Shown here in pieces: positions 53,621 to 61,112 of a stretch of DNA of 64,000 nucleotides (positions are counted from its first letter, which is position 1; every line of letters begins with the position of its first letter). The notes below the pieces were generated by a model that saw nothing but the letters and a program-made list of their open reading frames with translations, did not search any database and was not told the DNA's origin. The stretch comes from Bradyrhizobium sp. Lineage in GTDB: Bacteria > Pseudomonadota > Alphaproteobacteria > Rhizobiales > Xanthobacteraceae. The stretch is from positions 682,001-746,000 of the forward strand of contig NZ_JACRMG010000009.1 in the NCBI RefSeq assembly GCF_016219575.1, read 5' to 3'. The translations under genes and the position numbers were made by a program.

Positions 53621-55483
53621 ATGGCACCGCCCGATAACAGCATGAGGCCCGATCAACCGTCGCGGATGCAAAAGATCGCGCTTGGCCTGATGGCCGCCGC
53701 TGTCATTGGCACGCTGGTGCTCGAATGGATGTTCATACCATTCACCCAGGTCGACACCATTCCCTACAGCCAGTTCGAAAGCCTGGTCGCCGAAGGCAGT
53801 GTCACCGAGGTCACGATCGGTGCGGATACGATCCAGGGCAAGGTCAGGGACAAGCTGCCGAGCGGGAAATCCGCATTCATCACGGCGCGTGTCGATCCCG
53901 CGCTTGCCGAAAAGCTGGCAAGGAAGAATGTCGTCGTGACCGGCGTGCCGGCAGGCGGCCTGCTGCAGAGCATCCTCGGCTGGATATTTCCGATCCTGAT
54001 GTTCTTCCTGGTGTGGCTGTGGCTGAGCCGGCGCGAGGGGGGCGTAGGCGGCCTGATGTCGATCGGCAAGTCGCGCGCCAAGGTCTACGCCGAGAAGGAG
54101 ACCAAGGTCAGTTTTGCGGACGTCGCCGGTGTCGACGAGGCCAAGTTTGAATTGCAGGAGGTCGTTTCATTCCTCAAGGATCCAAGCAGCTATGGGCGGC
54201 TTGGGGCGCACGTTCCCAAGGGCATCCTGCTGGTGGGACCTCCCGGCACGGGCAAGACCCTGCTTGCGCGCGCCGTTGCCGGCGAAGCCGGGGTGCCGTT
54301 CTTCTCGATTTCCGGCTCGGAATTCGTGGAGATGTTCGTAGGCGTCGGCGCTGCGCGTGTGCGCGACCTGTTCGAGCAGGCGCGCAGTGCCGCGCCCTGC
54401 ATCATCTTCATCGACGAGCTCGATGCGCTCGGCCGCAGCCGCGTTCCCGGTGCATTCGGCGGTTACGACGAGAAGGAACAGACCCTCAACCAGCTGCTCG
54501 CCGAGCTTGACGGCTTTGATCCCCGGGTCGGCGTCATCCTGCTCGCGGCCACCAACCGGCCCGAAATTCTCGATCCCGCGCTGCTGCGGGCGGGACGGTT
54601 CGACCGCCAGGTGCTGGTGGATCGTCCGGACAAGGGCGGCCGCGTTGCCATTCTCAAGGTGCATGTGCGGAAGGTCCAGCTCGGCAAGGACGTCGATCTG
54701 GACAAGATCGCGGGGCTGACCACCGGCTTCACCGGTGCCGACATCGCCAACCTGATCAATGAAGCGGCGATCGCCGCCACGCGACGGAACGGCGAAAATG
54801 TTACGTTCGACGACTTCACGGTCGCGATCGAGCGGATCGTGGCCGGCATCGAAAAGAAGAGCAGGGTGCTTGGCACGGACGAGCGGCGCCGGGTCGCCTA
54901 TCACGAAATGGGCCACGCGCTGGTTGCCGCCAGCCTGTCCGGCGTCGATCCCGTGCAGAAAGTATCCATCGTGCCGCGCGGTGTCGGCGCGCTCGGCTAT
55001 ACCATGCAGCGCCCCACCGAGGACCGCTTCCTGCTTTCGACGAACGACCTGAAGAACCGGATAGCGGTGTTGATGGGAGGCCGCGCCTCCGAACGGCTGA
55101 TCTACGACGGCGATGTGTCGACCGGCGCCGCAGACGACCTGCAGCGTGCGACGGAAATCGCCGTCGAGATGGTTACCAAGCATGGCATGGATTCCGTAGT
55201 GGGGCAGCGCACCTATGCGCCGCGGCCTCAGACTTTCCTGTCCGCCTCACAAGACCTCGCGGTCAGCGCGGCGGAAGCCACCGCGCGGGAAATCGATCTT
55301 GCCGTTCGACGGCTGGTCGAGGAGGGCGATGCCACGGCGCGGCAGATTCTCGAAAAGCGCAAGGCAGATCTCGACGCAGGGGTTGCCCTCCTGATCGCAC
55401 ACGAAACACTCACGGCGGAGGAGTTTGCTCCGCTTCGCTCCGCAGGCAGTCCCGGACCCGGTAAGGTCGCTCTGCGGGCTTGA
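53621..55483 (+). CDS. ftsH: FtsH-type ATP-dependent zinc metalloprotease
   Basis: A 620-residue membrane AAA+ protease that degrades unassembled or damaged membrane proteins. It has two N-terminal helices (residues 19-39 and 116-136) around a small periplasmic domain, Walker A GPPGTGKT (206-213), Walker [11 protein letters not shown], second region of homology [20 protein letters not shown], and the zinc site HEMGH (428-432). It is probably a second FtsH rather than the housekeeping one, since tilS or folP neighbours are absent. The 267-base gap before it probably has its own promoter. Confidence 0.93.
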   Translation: MAPPDNSMRPDQPSRMQKIALGLMAAAVIGTLVLEWMFIPFTQVDTIPYSQFESLVAEGSVTEVTIGADTIQGKVRDKLPSGKSAFITARVDPALAEKLARKNVVVTGVPAGGLLQSILGWIFPILMFFLVWLWLSRREGGVGGLMSIGKSRAKVYAEKETKVSFADVAGVDEAKFELQEVVSFLKDPSSYGRLGAHVPKGILLVGPPGTGKTLLARAVAGEAGVPFFSISGSEFVEMFVGVGAARVRDLFEQARSAAPCIIFIDELDALGRSRVPGAFGGYDEKEQTLNQLLAELDGFDPRVGVILLAATNRPEILDPALLRAGRFDRQVLVDRPDKGGRVAILKVHVRKVQLGKDVDLDKIAGLTTGFTGADIANLINEAAIAATRRNGENVTFDDFTVAIERIVAGIEKKSRVLGTDERRRVAYHEMGHALVAASLSGVDPVQKVSIVPRGVGALGYTMQRPTEDRFLLSTNDLKNRIAVLMGGRASERLIYDGDVSTGAADDLQRATEIAVEMVTKHGMDSVVGQRTYAPRPQTFLSASQDLAVSAAEATAREIDLAVRRLVEEGDATARQILEKRKADLDAGVALLIAHETLTAEEFAPLRSAGSPGPGKVALRA

Positions 55484-55527
55484 CCCGCCGGCCGCGGGCA
55501 TCCTCGATCTCGGGAGACTGATCTGGC

Positions 55528-55737
55528 ATGCAACACTCCGGTTCAGACAAGTTCTTCGCACCAGGCCCGCCCTCGAAGCGGCGAACCCCGCCTTCCGAAC
55601 AGACCGATGAAGCGCCGGGCCTCGTCGAGAGCGAAGATGTCGACGTCGAACGTGAAGCTCCCCTGGGCGAAAACGAACCGGTCGAGCGAACTCCGCCCGA
55701 CAGGCCAGGCTCGGAACCGCCGGCGTTCGAGGAATAG
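55528..55737 (+). CDS. Small acidic disordered protein
   Basis: A 69-residue Pro/Glu-rich protein (EQTDEAPGLVESEDVDVERE, ending SEPPAFEE) with no predicted fold. It lies between ftsH and the split ligD genes on the same strand. Coding status rests on the open frame and position. Confidence 0.5.
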   Translation: MQHSGSDKFFAPGPPSKRRTPPSEQTDEAPGLVESEDVDVEREAPLGENEPVERTPPDRPGSEPPAFEE

Positions 55738-55761
55738 GCGCGGTTGGGGCGGAGGGCAGGC

Positions 55762-56415
55762 ATGCACGGCAACCGGCGCAGAATTGTACGGCATGCTTCC
55801 AGCCTGAACCGCTACCAAAGCAAGCGCAATTTTCAGCGGTCGCCGGAGCCGAAGCCCGGTTCCAAGACCAAGCCCAAGACCAAGACCAGGCGCAGCGGCC
55901 GGCACCACGCGCGCCTTGCCTTCGTGGTGCAGAAGCACCGGGCGTCGCACCTTCACTATGATTTTCGCCTCGAGCTGGACGGCGTCCTGAAAAGCTGGGC
56001 GGTCCCGAAGGGGCCTTCGCTCGACCCGAAACAAAAGCGGCTCGCGATGCGGGTCGAGGATCACCCCCTCGCATATCGGACCTTCGAGGGCAGGATTCCG
56101 GAAGGCAATTACGGTGCCGGCGAAGTCATCGTGTGGGACAGAGGGACTTACCGCTGCGCGGAGGCGAGCGGGGAAGAGGCCGTACGCCGGCAGTTGCGCA
56201 AGGGGGCGCTGAAGATCGTCCTGCGCGGGCACAAGCTCAAAGGCGGGTTTGCACTGGTAAGGCTGGCTACGCCGCGGCGGTGGCTCCTGATCAAGTCGAG
56301 CGACCAATACGCGACACTGCGAGACGTCACGCGGGATGATCGATCGGTCAGGACGCATCGCAGGCTGGCCGACGCAGCGCCGTCCGGCGCACGCCGAAAG
56401 GCACATCGGCGATGA
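55762..56415 (+). CDS. LigD 3'-phosphoesterase domain protein (separate gene)
   Basis: A 217-residue stand-alone version of the LigD phosphoesterase, which trims 3'-phosphate or 3'-ribonucleotide ends at breaks. A basic N-terminus with a Lys/Thr repeat precedes ARLAFVVQKHRASHLHYDFRLELDG, with catalytic His63, His65 and Asp67. WAVPKGPSLDPKQKRLAMRVEDHP and GRIPEGNYGAGEVIVWDRGTY follow. ATG 55762 has GGAGGG upstream. Its stop overlaps the next gene (ATGA). Confidence 0.9.
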   Translation: MHGNRRRIVRHASSLNRYQSKRNFQRSPEPKPGSKTKPKTKTRRSGRHHARLAFVVQKHRASHLHYDFRLELDGVLKSWAVPKGPSLDPKQKRLAMRVEDHPLAYRTFEGRIPEGNYGAGEVIVWDRGTYRCAEASGEEAVRRQLRKGALKIVLRGHKLKGGFALVRLATPRRWLLIKSSDQYATLRDVTRDDRSVRTHRRLADAAPSGARRKAHRR

Positions 56416-57374
56416 CCGGGAAAAAGGCCAGGCAGCGGATTTCAAAGGCCGCGCTCAGCCCGATGCTGGCGACGCTGATCGACGCGCCGTTCGACGATCC
56501 CGACTGGATATTTGAAACCAAGTGGGACGGCTACCGGATCATTGCCCGGATTGACGACGGGAAGGTGAGCCTGCTGTCGCGCCGGGGCAAGGACGTCACG
56601 CGGGATTATCCGCGAATTGCTGCGGCACTCACAAGGCTCAGGCGCGCACGCCATGCCGCCATCGACGGCGAACTCGTCGCACTCGACAAACGCGGCCGGT
56701 CGCGGTTTCAGTTGCTGCAAAATGCCGCCAACACGCGAACGCGCCTGGTTTATTATGTCTTCGATCTGCTGTTCCTGAACGGCAAGGATTTGCGGCGACT
56801 CCCGCTCGTCGAGCGCAAACGCCAGCTGAAGTCGTTGCTCAGGCCGGGCAGGATGGTCCGCTACAGCAGGCACGTCAGGCGAACCGGCAAGGCCGCCTTT
56901 CGCAATGCCAGGCGGCGCGGCTACGAAGGCATCATGGCCAAACGCGCCGAAGGGCCATACGCATCCGGCAGGCGCACGCGGGAGTGGCTGAAGATCAAGA
57001 CCGGGCTGCGTCAGGAGGTCGTGATCGTCGGATACACGCGGCCGCAACGCTCCCGGCAATATTTCGGCGCGCTGGTGCTTGCCGTGCGGCAGGCCGGCAA
57101 GTGGAAGTATGTCGGGCGCGCCGGGACAGGGTTCGATCGCGACAGCCTCAAGTCGATCCATGCCAAGCTCGCGCGGCTGCGCTCGGCGCGTAAGCCGATC
57201 GACGCCAGCGTTCCCGGCGAACGCTCGACAATTTGGGTCCGTCCGCGCCTGGTATGCGAGGTCAAATTCACGGAGTGGACTGCCGACGGGCAAATGCGGC
57301 ACCCCGCCTTTGTCGGCCTGAGGACCGACAAGCCCGCACGGAGCGTGGTCCGGGAAAGGAGGGCGCTGGCATGA
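56412..57374 (+). CDS. ATP-dependent DNA ligase domain of LigD (separate gene)
   Basis: A 320-residue ligase with adenylation motif ETKWDGYRI (Lys37), RRGKDVTRDYP, IDGELVALD, YYVFDLLFLNG, EGIMAKRAEGPY and WLKIKT, followed by an OB-fold domain (VIVGYTRPQRSRQYFGALVL onward). It seals nicks and double-strand breaks. In most bacteria this domain is fused to the phosphoesterase and polymerase; here it is a separate polypeptide overlapping both neighbours by four bases. Confidence 0.93.
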   Translation: MTGKKARQRISKAALSPMLATLIDAPFDDPDWIFETKWDGYRIIARIDDGKVSLLSRRGKDVTRDYPRIAAALTRLRRARHAAIDGELVALDKRGRSRFQLLQNAANTRTRLVYYVFDLLFLNGKDLRRLPLVERKRQLKSLLRPGRMVRYSRHVRRTGKAAFRNARRRGYEGIMAKRAEGPYASGRRTREWLKIKTGLRQEVVIVGYTRPQRSRQYFGALVLAVRQAGKWKYVGRAGTGFDRDSLKSIHAKLARLRSARKPIDASVPGERSTIWVRPRLVCEVKFTEWTADGQMRHPAFVGLRTDKPARSVVRERRALA

Positions 57375-58318
57375 GCCCGGTCGAACTGAAGAATCTCGAC
57401 AAGGTCTTCTGGCCGAAGGAGGGCTTCACCAAGGGAGACGTCGTTCGCTATTACGATCGGATGTCGAGCCTCATCCTGCCCTATCTGAGAGGGCGCCCGA
57501 TGGTGCTGGTGCGCCATCCGAACGGCATCAAGGGCGCGAGCTTCTTTCAGAAGAACGTCGCTTCGATCCATCTGCCGTCATACGTCAAGACGGTCAGGAT
57601 CCGGGCCCGGAGCACCGGACGGGACGTGCACTACATCGTCTGCAACAACAAGGCGACGCTGCTGTATCTGGCGAACCTCGGGTGCATCGAAATGCACACA
57701 TGGGGCTCGCAGGTGAGGAAGCTTCATTGCCCCGGCTACATGGTGATCGATCTCGACCTGGGCGGAAATTCTTTCGCAGAGGTCGCGGCCGTCGCACGGG
57801 AAACGCGCAAGGTCATTGCCGCCGCAGGCGGGACCAGCCTGGTCAAGACCTCCGGCAAGCGGGGAATCCACGTCTACGTTCCGCTGCGGCCCATCTACGA
57901 TTTCGACGAGGTCAGGTCGGTCGCAAGGCTGGTTGCCGAAATCGTCAACCGCCGCATGCCGAGGTTGACGACGACCTCTCCAAGGCTCAGCGGCCGCAGG
58001 AAGAAGATCTATCTCGACTGCGCCCGCAATGGCTTTGGCCAGACCACCGTCGCCCCGTATTCGCTGCGGGCGTTCGCCAAGGCGACGGTTTCGGCGCCGG
58101 TAGACTGGCGCGAATTGACGGGGGCCTGCAGTCCGGCGCGCTATAATTTGTGCTCGATGGCAAGGCGCGTCCGGATGAAGGGCGATCCCTGGCAGAAGGC
58201 CATGTGCAAGCCGAACAGCCTTCGCAAGCTCGAAGCCTCCCTCAGGAAGATGTTGTCGCCGGACAAGGCAGCCGGAGCGAGGGGCCGCGCGAAACCGGGA
58301 AGTCATCGGCGCCGTTAG
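57371..58318 (+). CDS. LigD primase-polymerase domain protein (separate gene)
   Basis: A 315-residue archaeo-eukaryotic-primase-type polymerase that fills ends during non-homologous end joining. It starts at LKNLDKVFWPKEGFTKGDVVRYYDRM. RPMVLVRHPNGIKGASFFQKN precedes the metal motif IDLDLGG (Asp127, Asp129), then KTSGKRGIHVYVPL and IYLDCARNGFGQTTVAPYSL. ATG 57371 overlaps the ligase stop. No ku gene is present within the window, so the partner must be elsewhere. Confidence 0.92.
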   Translation: MSPVELKNLDKVFWPKEGFTKGDVVRYYDRMSSLILPYLRGRPMVLVRHPNGIKGASFFQKNVASIHLPSYVKTVRIRARSTGRDVHYIVCNNKATLLYLANLGCIEMHTWGSQVRKLHCPGYMVIDLDLGGNSFAEVAAVARETRKVIAAAGGTSLVKTSGKRGIHVYVPLRPIYDFDEVRSVARLVAEIVNRRMPRLTTTSPRLSGRRKKIYLDCARNGFGQTTVAPYSLRAFAKATVSAPVDWRELTGACSPARYNLCSMARRVRMKGDPWQKAMCKPNSLRKLEASLRKMLSPDKAAGARGRAKPGSHRRR

Positions 58319-58322
58319 TTTC

Positions 58323-59423
58323 CTACCGAAGCCGGCGAGGATCGAGCGCCTGCAACCGGCCCGGATCGAAAGGCGCAAGATCGATGCTGTGCGTCCGGCC
58401 GCCGGCGATCAGTTCGGCCAGGGCCTCGCCGGTGGCCGGTGCATTGAGGATTCCCCAGACGCTGTGGCCGGTGGCGACGTAAGCGCCCGCGGCTCCTGGG
58501 ACCGGGCCGATCAGGGGCAGGCCGTCCTCGGTGACCGGACGGAAGCAGGACTGCCGGGCTGAGATCCGCTCGGGGCGGAAGGCGGGCGACAGCCGCCCGG
58601 CGATCGCCTGCAGGCGTTCGATGGCGCGCGGGTCCGGTGCGATGGCGGCCGGGTCGGTTGGAAGCGGCGACTGGTCGGAGAAGGCGGTGATGTGCGTGGT
58701 ACCGTCGCCGCGGGGGAAGACTTCGATCGATACGGCCTCATGCCCCTCGTTCTGATATTCGAGAAACAGCGCGTCGGCCGGGACATCCGTGCCGGTGTCG
58801 TAGACAAGGCTCGGGCTTTGCAGGCCGTAGACAGCGGGCAGCGCCATCCATTGCGCCGCCAGCACCGACCACGGTCCCATCGCGATGACGACGGCATCGG
58901 ACTCGATGGTGCCGTCGTCGACCGTTACACCCGTCACAGCAGTCCCATCTGCGTCGCGAACGAGGCCGGCGACGCGTCCCGCATGCAGCCTCGCGCCGAG
59001 ACCTTGCGCAGCCTTCAGCATGGCCGCGGTGAAGCTGCGCGGCGGCACGATCGCGGTGGTTTTGGGTGTGCCGAGCCGAGAGGCGATGACGACCCCGTCG
59101 GAGAGCCAGCCGAGCTCGGAAGGCACATGGCGGTGCGGCGAATGCTCGCCGAGGACCACGCCGCCATAGGCATTCATGCGGCGGTAGCTCCAATCCGCTC
59201 CCACTTCCCTTGGCAGGGCAGCGTGAAGCTCAAAACTCCGCCGCGCCAGCGCATCGAGCGCTGTGCCGGCGCACCAGTCGAGTGCCAGAAAGCCGCCGGC
59301 CTTGCCGGAAGCGGCAGCGGCGACTTCCGTTCGTTCCACCACGCTGACGTCGATGCCGCGGCGACAGAGGAAATACGCGGTGCATGCGCCGATCACGCCG
59401 GCGCCGCAGATCACGACATGCAT
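58323..59423 (-). CDS. FAD-dependent oxidoreductase (DAO/glycine oxidase family)
   Basis: A 366-residue flavoprotein. The N-terminal FAD motif VVICGAGVIGACTAYFLCRRG and Glu30 (VVERTE) bind the cofactor. The C-terminal part (SARQSCFRPVTEDGLPLIGP, GAYVATGHSVWGILNAPATG) is typical of amino-acid oxidases and dehydrogenases. The substrate is likely an amino or imino acid but is unspecified. It is convergent with the split-ligD operon, with four bases between stops. Confidence 0.88.
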   Translation of the reverse strand: MHVVICGAGVIGACTAYFLCRRGIDVSVVERTEVAAAASGKAGGFLALDWCAGTALDALARRSFELHAALPREVGADWSYRRMNAYGGVVLGEHSPHRHVPSELGWLSDGVVIASRLGTPKTTAIVPPRSFTAAMLKAAQGLGARLHAGRVAGLVRDADGTAVTGVTVDDGTIESDAVVIAMGPWSVLAAQWMALPAVYGLQSPSLVYDTGTDVPADALFLEYQNEGHEAVSIEVFPRGDGTTHITAFSDQSPLPTDPAAIAPDPRAIERLQAIAGRLSPAFRPERISARQSCFRPVTEDGLPLIGPVPGAAGAYVATGHSVWGILNAPATGEALAELIAGGRTHSIDLAPFDPGRLQALDPRRLR

Positions 59424-59464
59424 GGCGTCTCACTGGTCTGCGGCGCGACGGAGATCGGCCTGCC

Positions 59465-59758
59465 TCACGCCAGCGTATGCACGATGACCGGGCCCGCCAT
59501 CGCCGTGGCAGGTCCGGTCAGCAGCGGCGCCAGATCCTTTTCGATCCAGGCAAGGGCCCGGCGGTTGGCTTCTTCGGCACCGGCGAAATTGTTGAACAGG
59601 CTGATCGCGGTGACGGTGTCGTCAGGGGCATAGACGACGTAGTAGCCCATGAAGCCCTCGACACCGCTGATGATCGGGATGGCGCCTTCCTTGATCCGGC
59701 GCGTCAGCTCTTCGGCCATGCCGGTCTTGGCTTTACCCTGGCGGATGGCGGCGTACAT
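59465..59758 (-). CDS. Small ABM/dimeric alpha-beta barrel-like protein
   Basis: A 97-residue protein starting MYAAIRQGKAKTGMAEELTR, with a strong AGGAGG ribosome-binding site. The pattern (short strand, helix, GFMGYYVVYAPDDTVTAISLFNN, AEEANRRALAWIEKDLAPLL) resembles the antibiotic-biosynthesis-monooxygenase fold. It lies upstream of the flavoprotein gene in the same direction. Biochemical role unknown. Confidence 0.75.
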   Translation of the reverse strand: MYAAIRQGKAKTGMAEELTRRIKEGAIPIISGVEGFMGYYVVYAPDDTVTAISLFNNFAGAEEANRRALAWIEKDLAPLLTGPATAMAGPVIVHTLA

Positions 59759-59956
59759 GCGGTCCTCCTTCCGGCTGTTGCCGCAACTGCAACGCATTGG
59801 CGTCAGCGTCGGCTGAAGGGAATGCTACGCCAAGGCCGGGCAAGGCACCATCGCCCCGAGGGCGGGCGGGGAATCTTCCCTCCAATTTGATCTGGCGCAA
59901 ATCGGACCCGGCGAATCCGGATCATAGTGCAGCCTTTCCTACCCCTAGAGCATGAC

Positions 59957-59990
59957 TGCCGGCCGCCTCAAAACGGCCGGCAATTTTTTT
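59957..59990 (+). terminator. Orphan intrinsic terminator
   Basis: TGCCGGCCG at 59957-59965, loop CCTCAAAA, and the exact complement CGGCCGGCA at 59974-59982, then ATTTTTTT. No rightward gene ends nearby; the closest stops 1.6 kb upstream behind leftward genes. It may end a small RNA or act in the leader of the SGNH hydrolase gene. Confidence 0.75.
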
Positions 59991-60113
59991 GCCCCGCCGG
60001 GAGGCGGCCGCCCCCGCGGAGCGGCGCTTGCCGGAACCGGACCGCCCCCTTATGACGTGCTTCCGCATCCCGGCATCCCCCGGCATGATCGGGCAAAAGC
60101 AGAGACGAAGTGC

Positions 60114-61106
60114 GTGGCTGGAAGCAATCGGGGCCGGGAAATCTTCAAATCGGCGGGTATTTCGCTGGCTATTGCGCTGGTGACGCTGGCGGGGCTGGAA
60201 ATCGTGCTGCGCGTCGCCGATTTCCGGGAGCTGCGCGAGACGCTGACCGAGCGCTCGCTGGCCTATGACTATGACCCGGAACTCGGCTGGATGCCGCAGC
60301 CGGGCTCAGCGGCAACCGTGGAAACCTTCCGCACCACGCATTACAGGCACAACAGCCTCGGCCTGCGTGACGAGGAATTCAAGGCCGACGCGAGGCCGAC
60401 CATCCTGTTCCTCGGTGACTCCTTCGTCTGGGGTCTGGATTCCGAAGCCGAGGAGCGCTTCAGCGATCTGCTGAAACCGAGAATTCCCGGCCACAAGATC
60501 CTGGCCGCCGGCGTGTCCGGCTACGGCACCGATCAGGAATATCTGCTGCTGCAAAAATTGTGGCCGAAGGTCAAACCCTCGGTCGTGGTCCTGATCTTCT
60601 GCGCCGACAACGACCGGCTGGATAACATGACCAGCCACCGCTACGAGAATTATCAAAAGCCCTACTTCGTGACCCGGCCGGACGGGTCGCTGGTGCTGGC
60701 AGGGCAGCCTGTCCCGAGATCCCATCTGCTGTACTACAGGGACAACTGGCTGGTGCGAAATCTCTGGCTGGCGCGGCTGGCGACCAACGCCTATGTGCGG
60801 CTGCGGCATCCCAGGGTGGAGGTGCCCGATCCCACCGAAAAGCTGATCGGGAAGATTCGTGAATTGGTCGAAGGCAACGGTGCCAGGTTCATGGTCGGGA
60901 TTCAGACCACGGCCAGCGATCAGACACTGGTGCCATATCTCGAAGCCAACCGGATTCCGTTCGTGAAGCTGGAGGGTGCCGACTACATCAGGGAAGCCAA
61001 GAGCTGGGGCCCGCACTGGACGCCTGCGGGCCAGAAGGACGTGGCAGAGCGGATATTCGGGATGCTGTCCGCCAACAATGTCGTTCAGGCCAGGCCGGCG
61101 CGGTAG
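60114..61106 (+). CDS. Membrane-anchored SGNH/GDSL hydrolase family protein
   Basis: A 330-residue protein with an N-terminal transmembrane helix (SAGISLAIALVTLAGLEIVL). An SGNH fold follows: nucleophile Ser in ILFLGDSFVWG, Gly in AAGVSGYGTDQEYLLL, Asn in IFCADNDRLDN, and a C-terminal PHWTPAGQKDVAERI carrying the Asp/His position. Such proteins often modify exported polysaccharide acyl groups. The start is uncertain: GTG 60114 is preferred, since the open frame from 59952 contains the terminator hairpin. Confidence 0.75.
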   Translation: MAGSNRGREIFKSAGISLAIALVTLAGLEIVLRVADFRELRETLTERSLAYDYDPELGWMPQPGSAATVETFRTTHYRHNSLGLRDEEFKADARPTILFLGDSFVWGLDSEAEERFSDLLKPRIPGHKILAAGVSGYGTDQEYLLLQKLWPKVKPSVVVLIFCADNDRLDNMTSHRYENYQKPYFVTRPDGSLVLAGQPVPRSHLLYYRDNWLVRNLWLARLATNAYVRLRHPRVEVPDPTEKLIGKIRELVEGNGARFMVGIQTTASDQTLVPYLEANRIPFVKLEGADYIREAKSWGPHWTPAGQKDVAERIFGMLSANNVVQARPAR

Positions 61107-61112
61107 CGCGAG

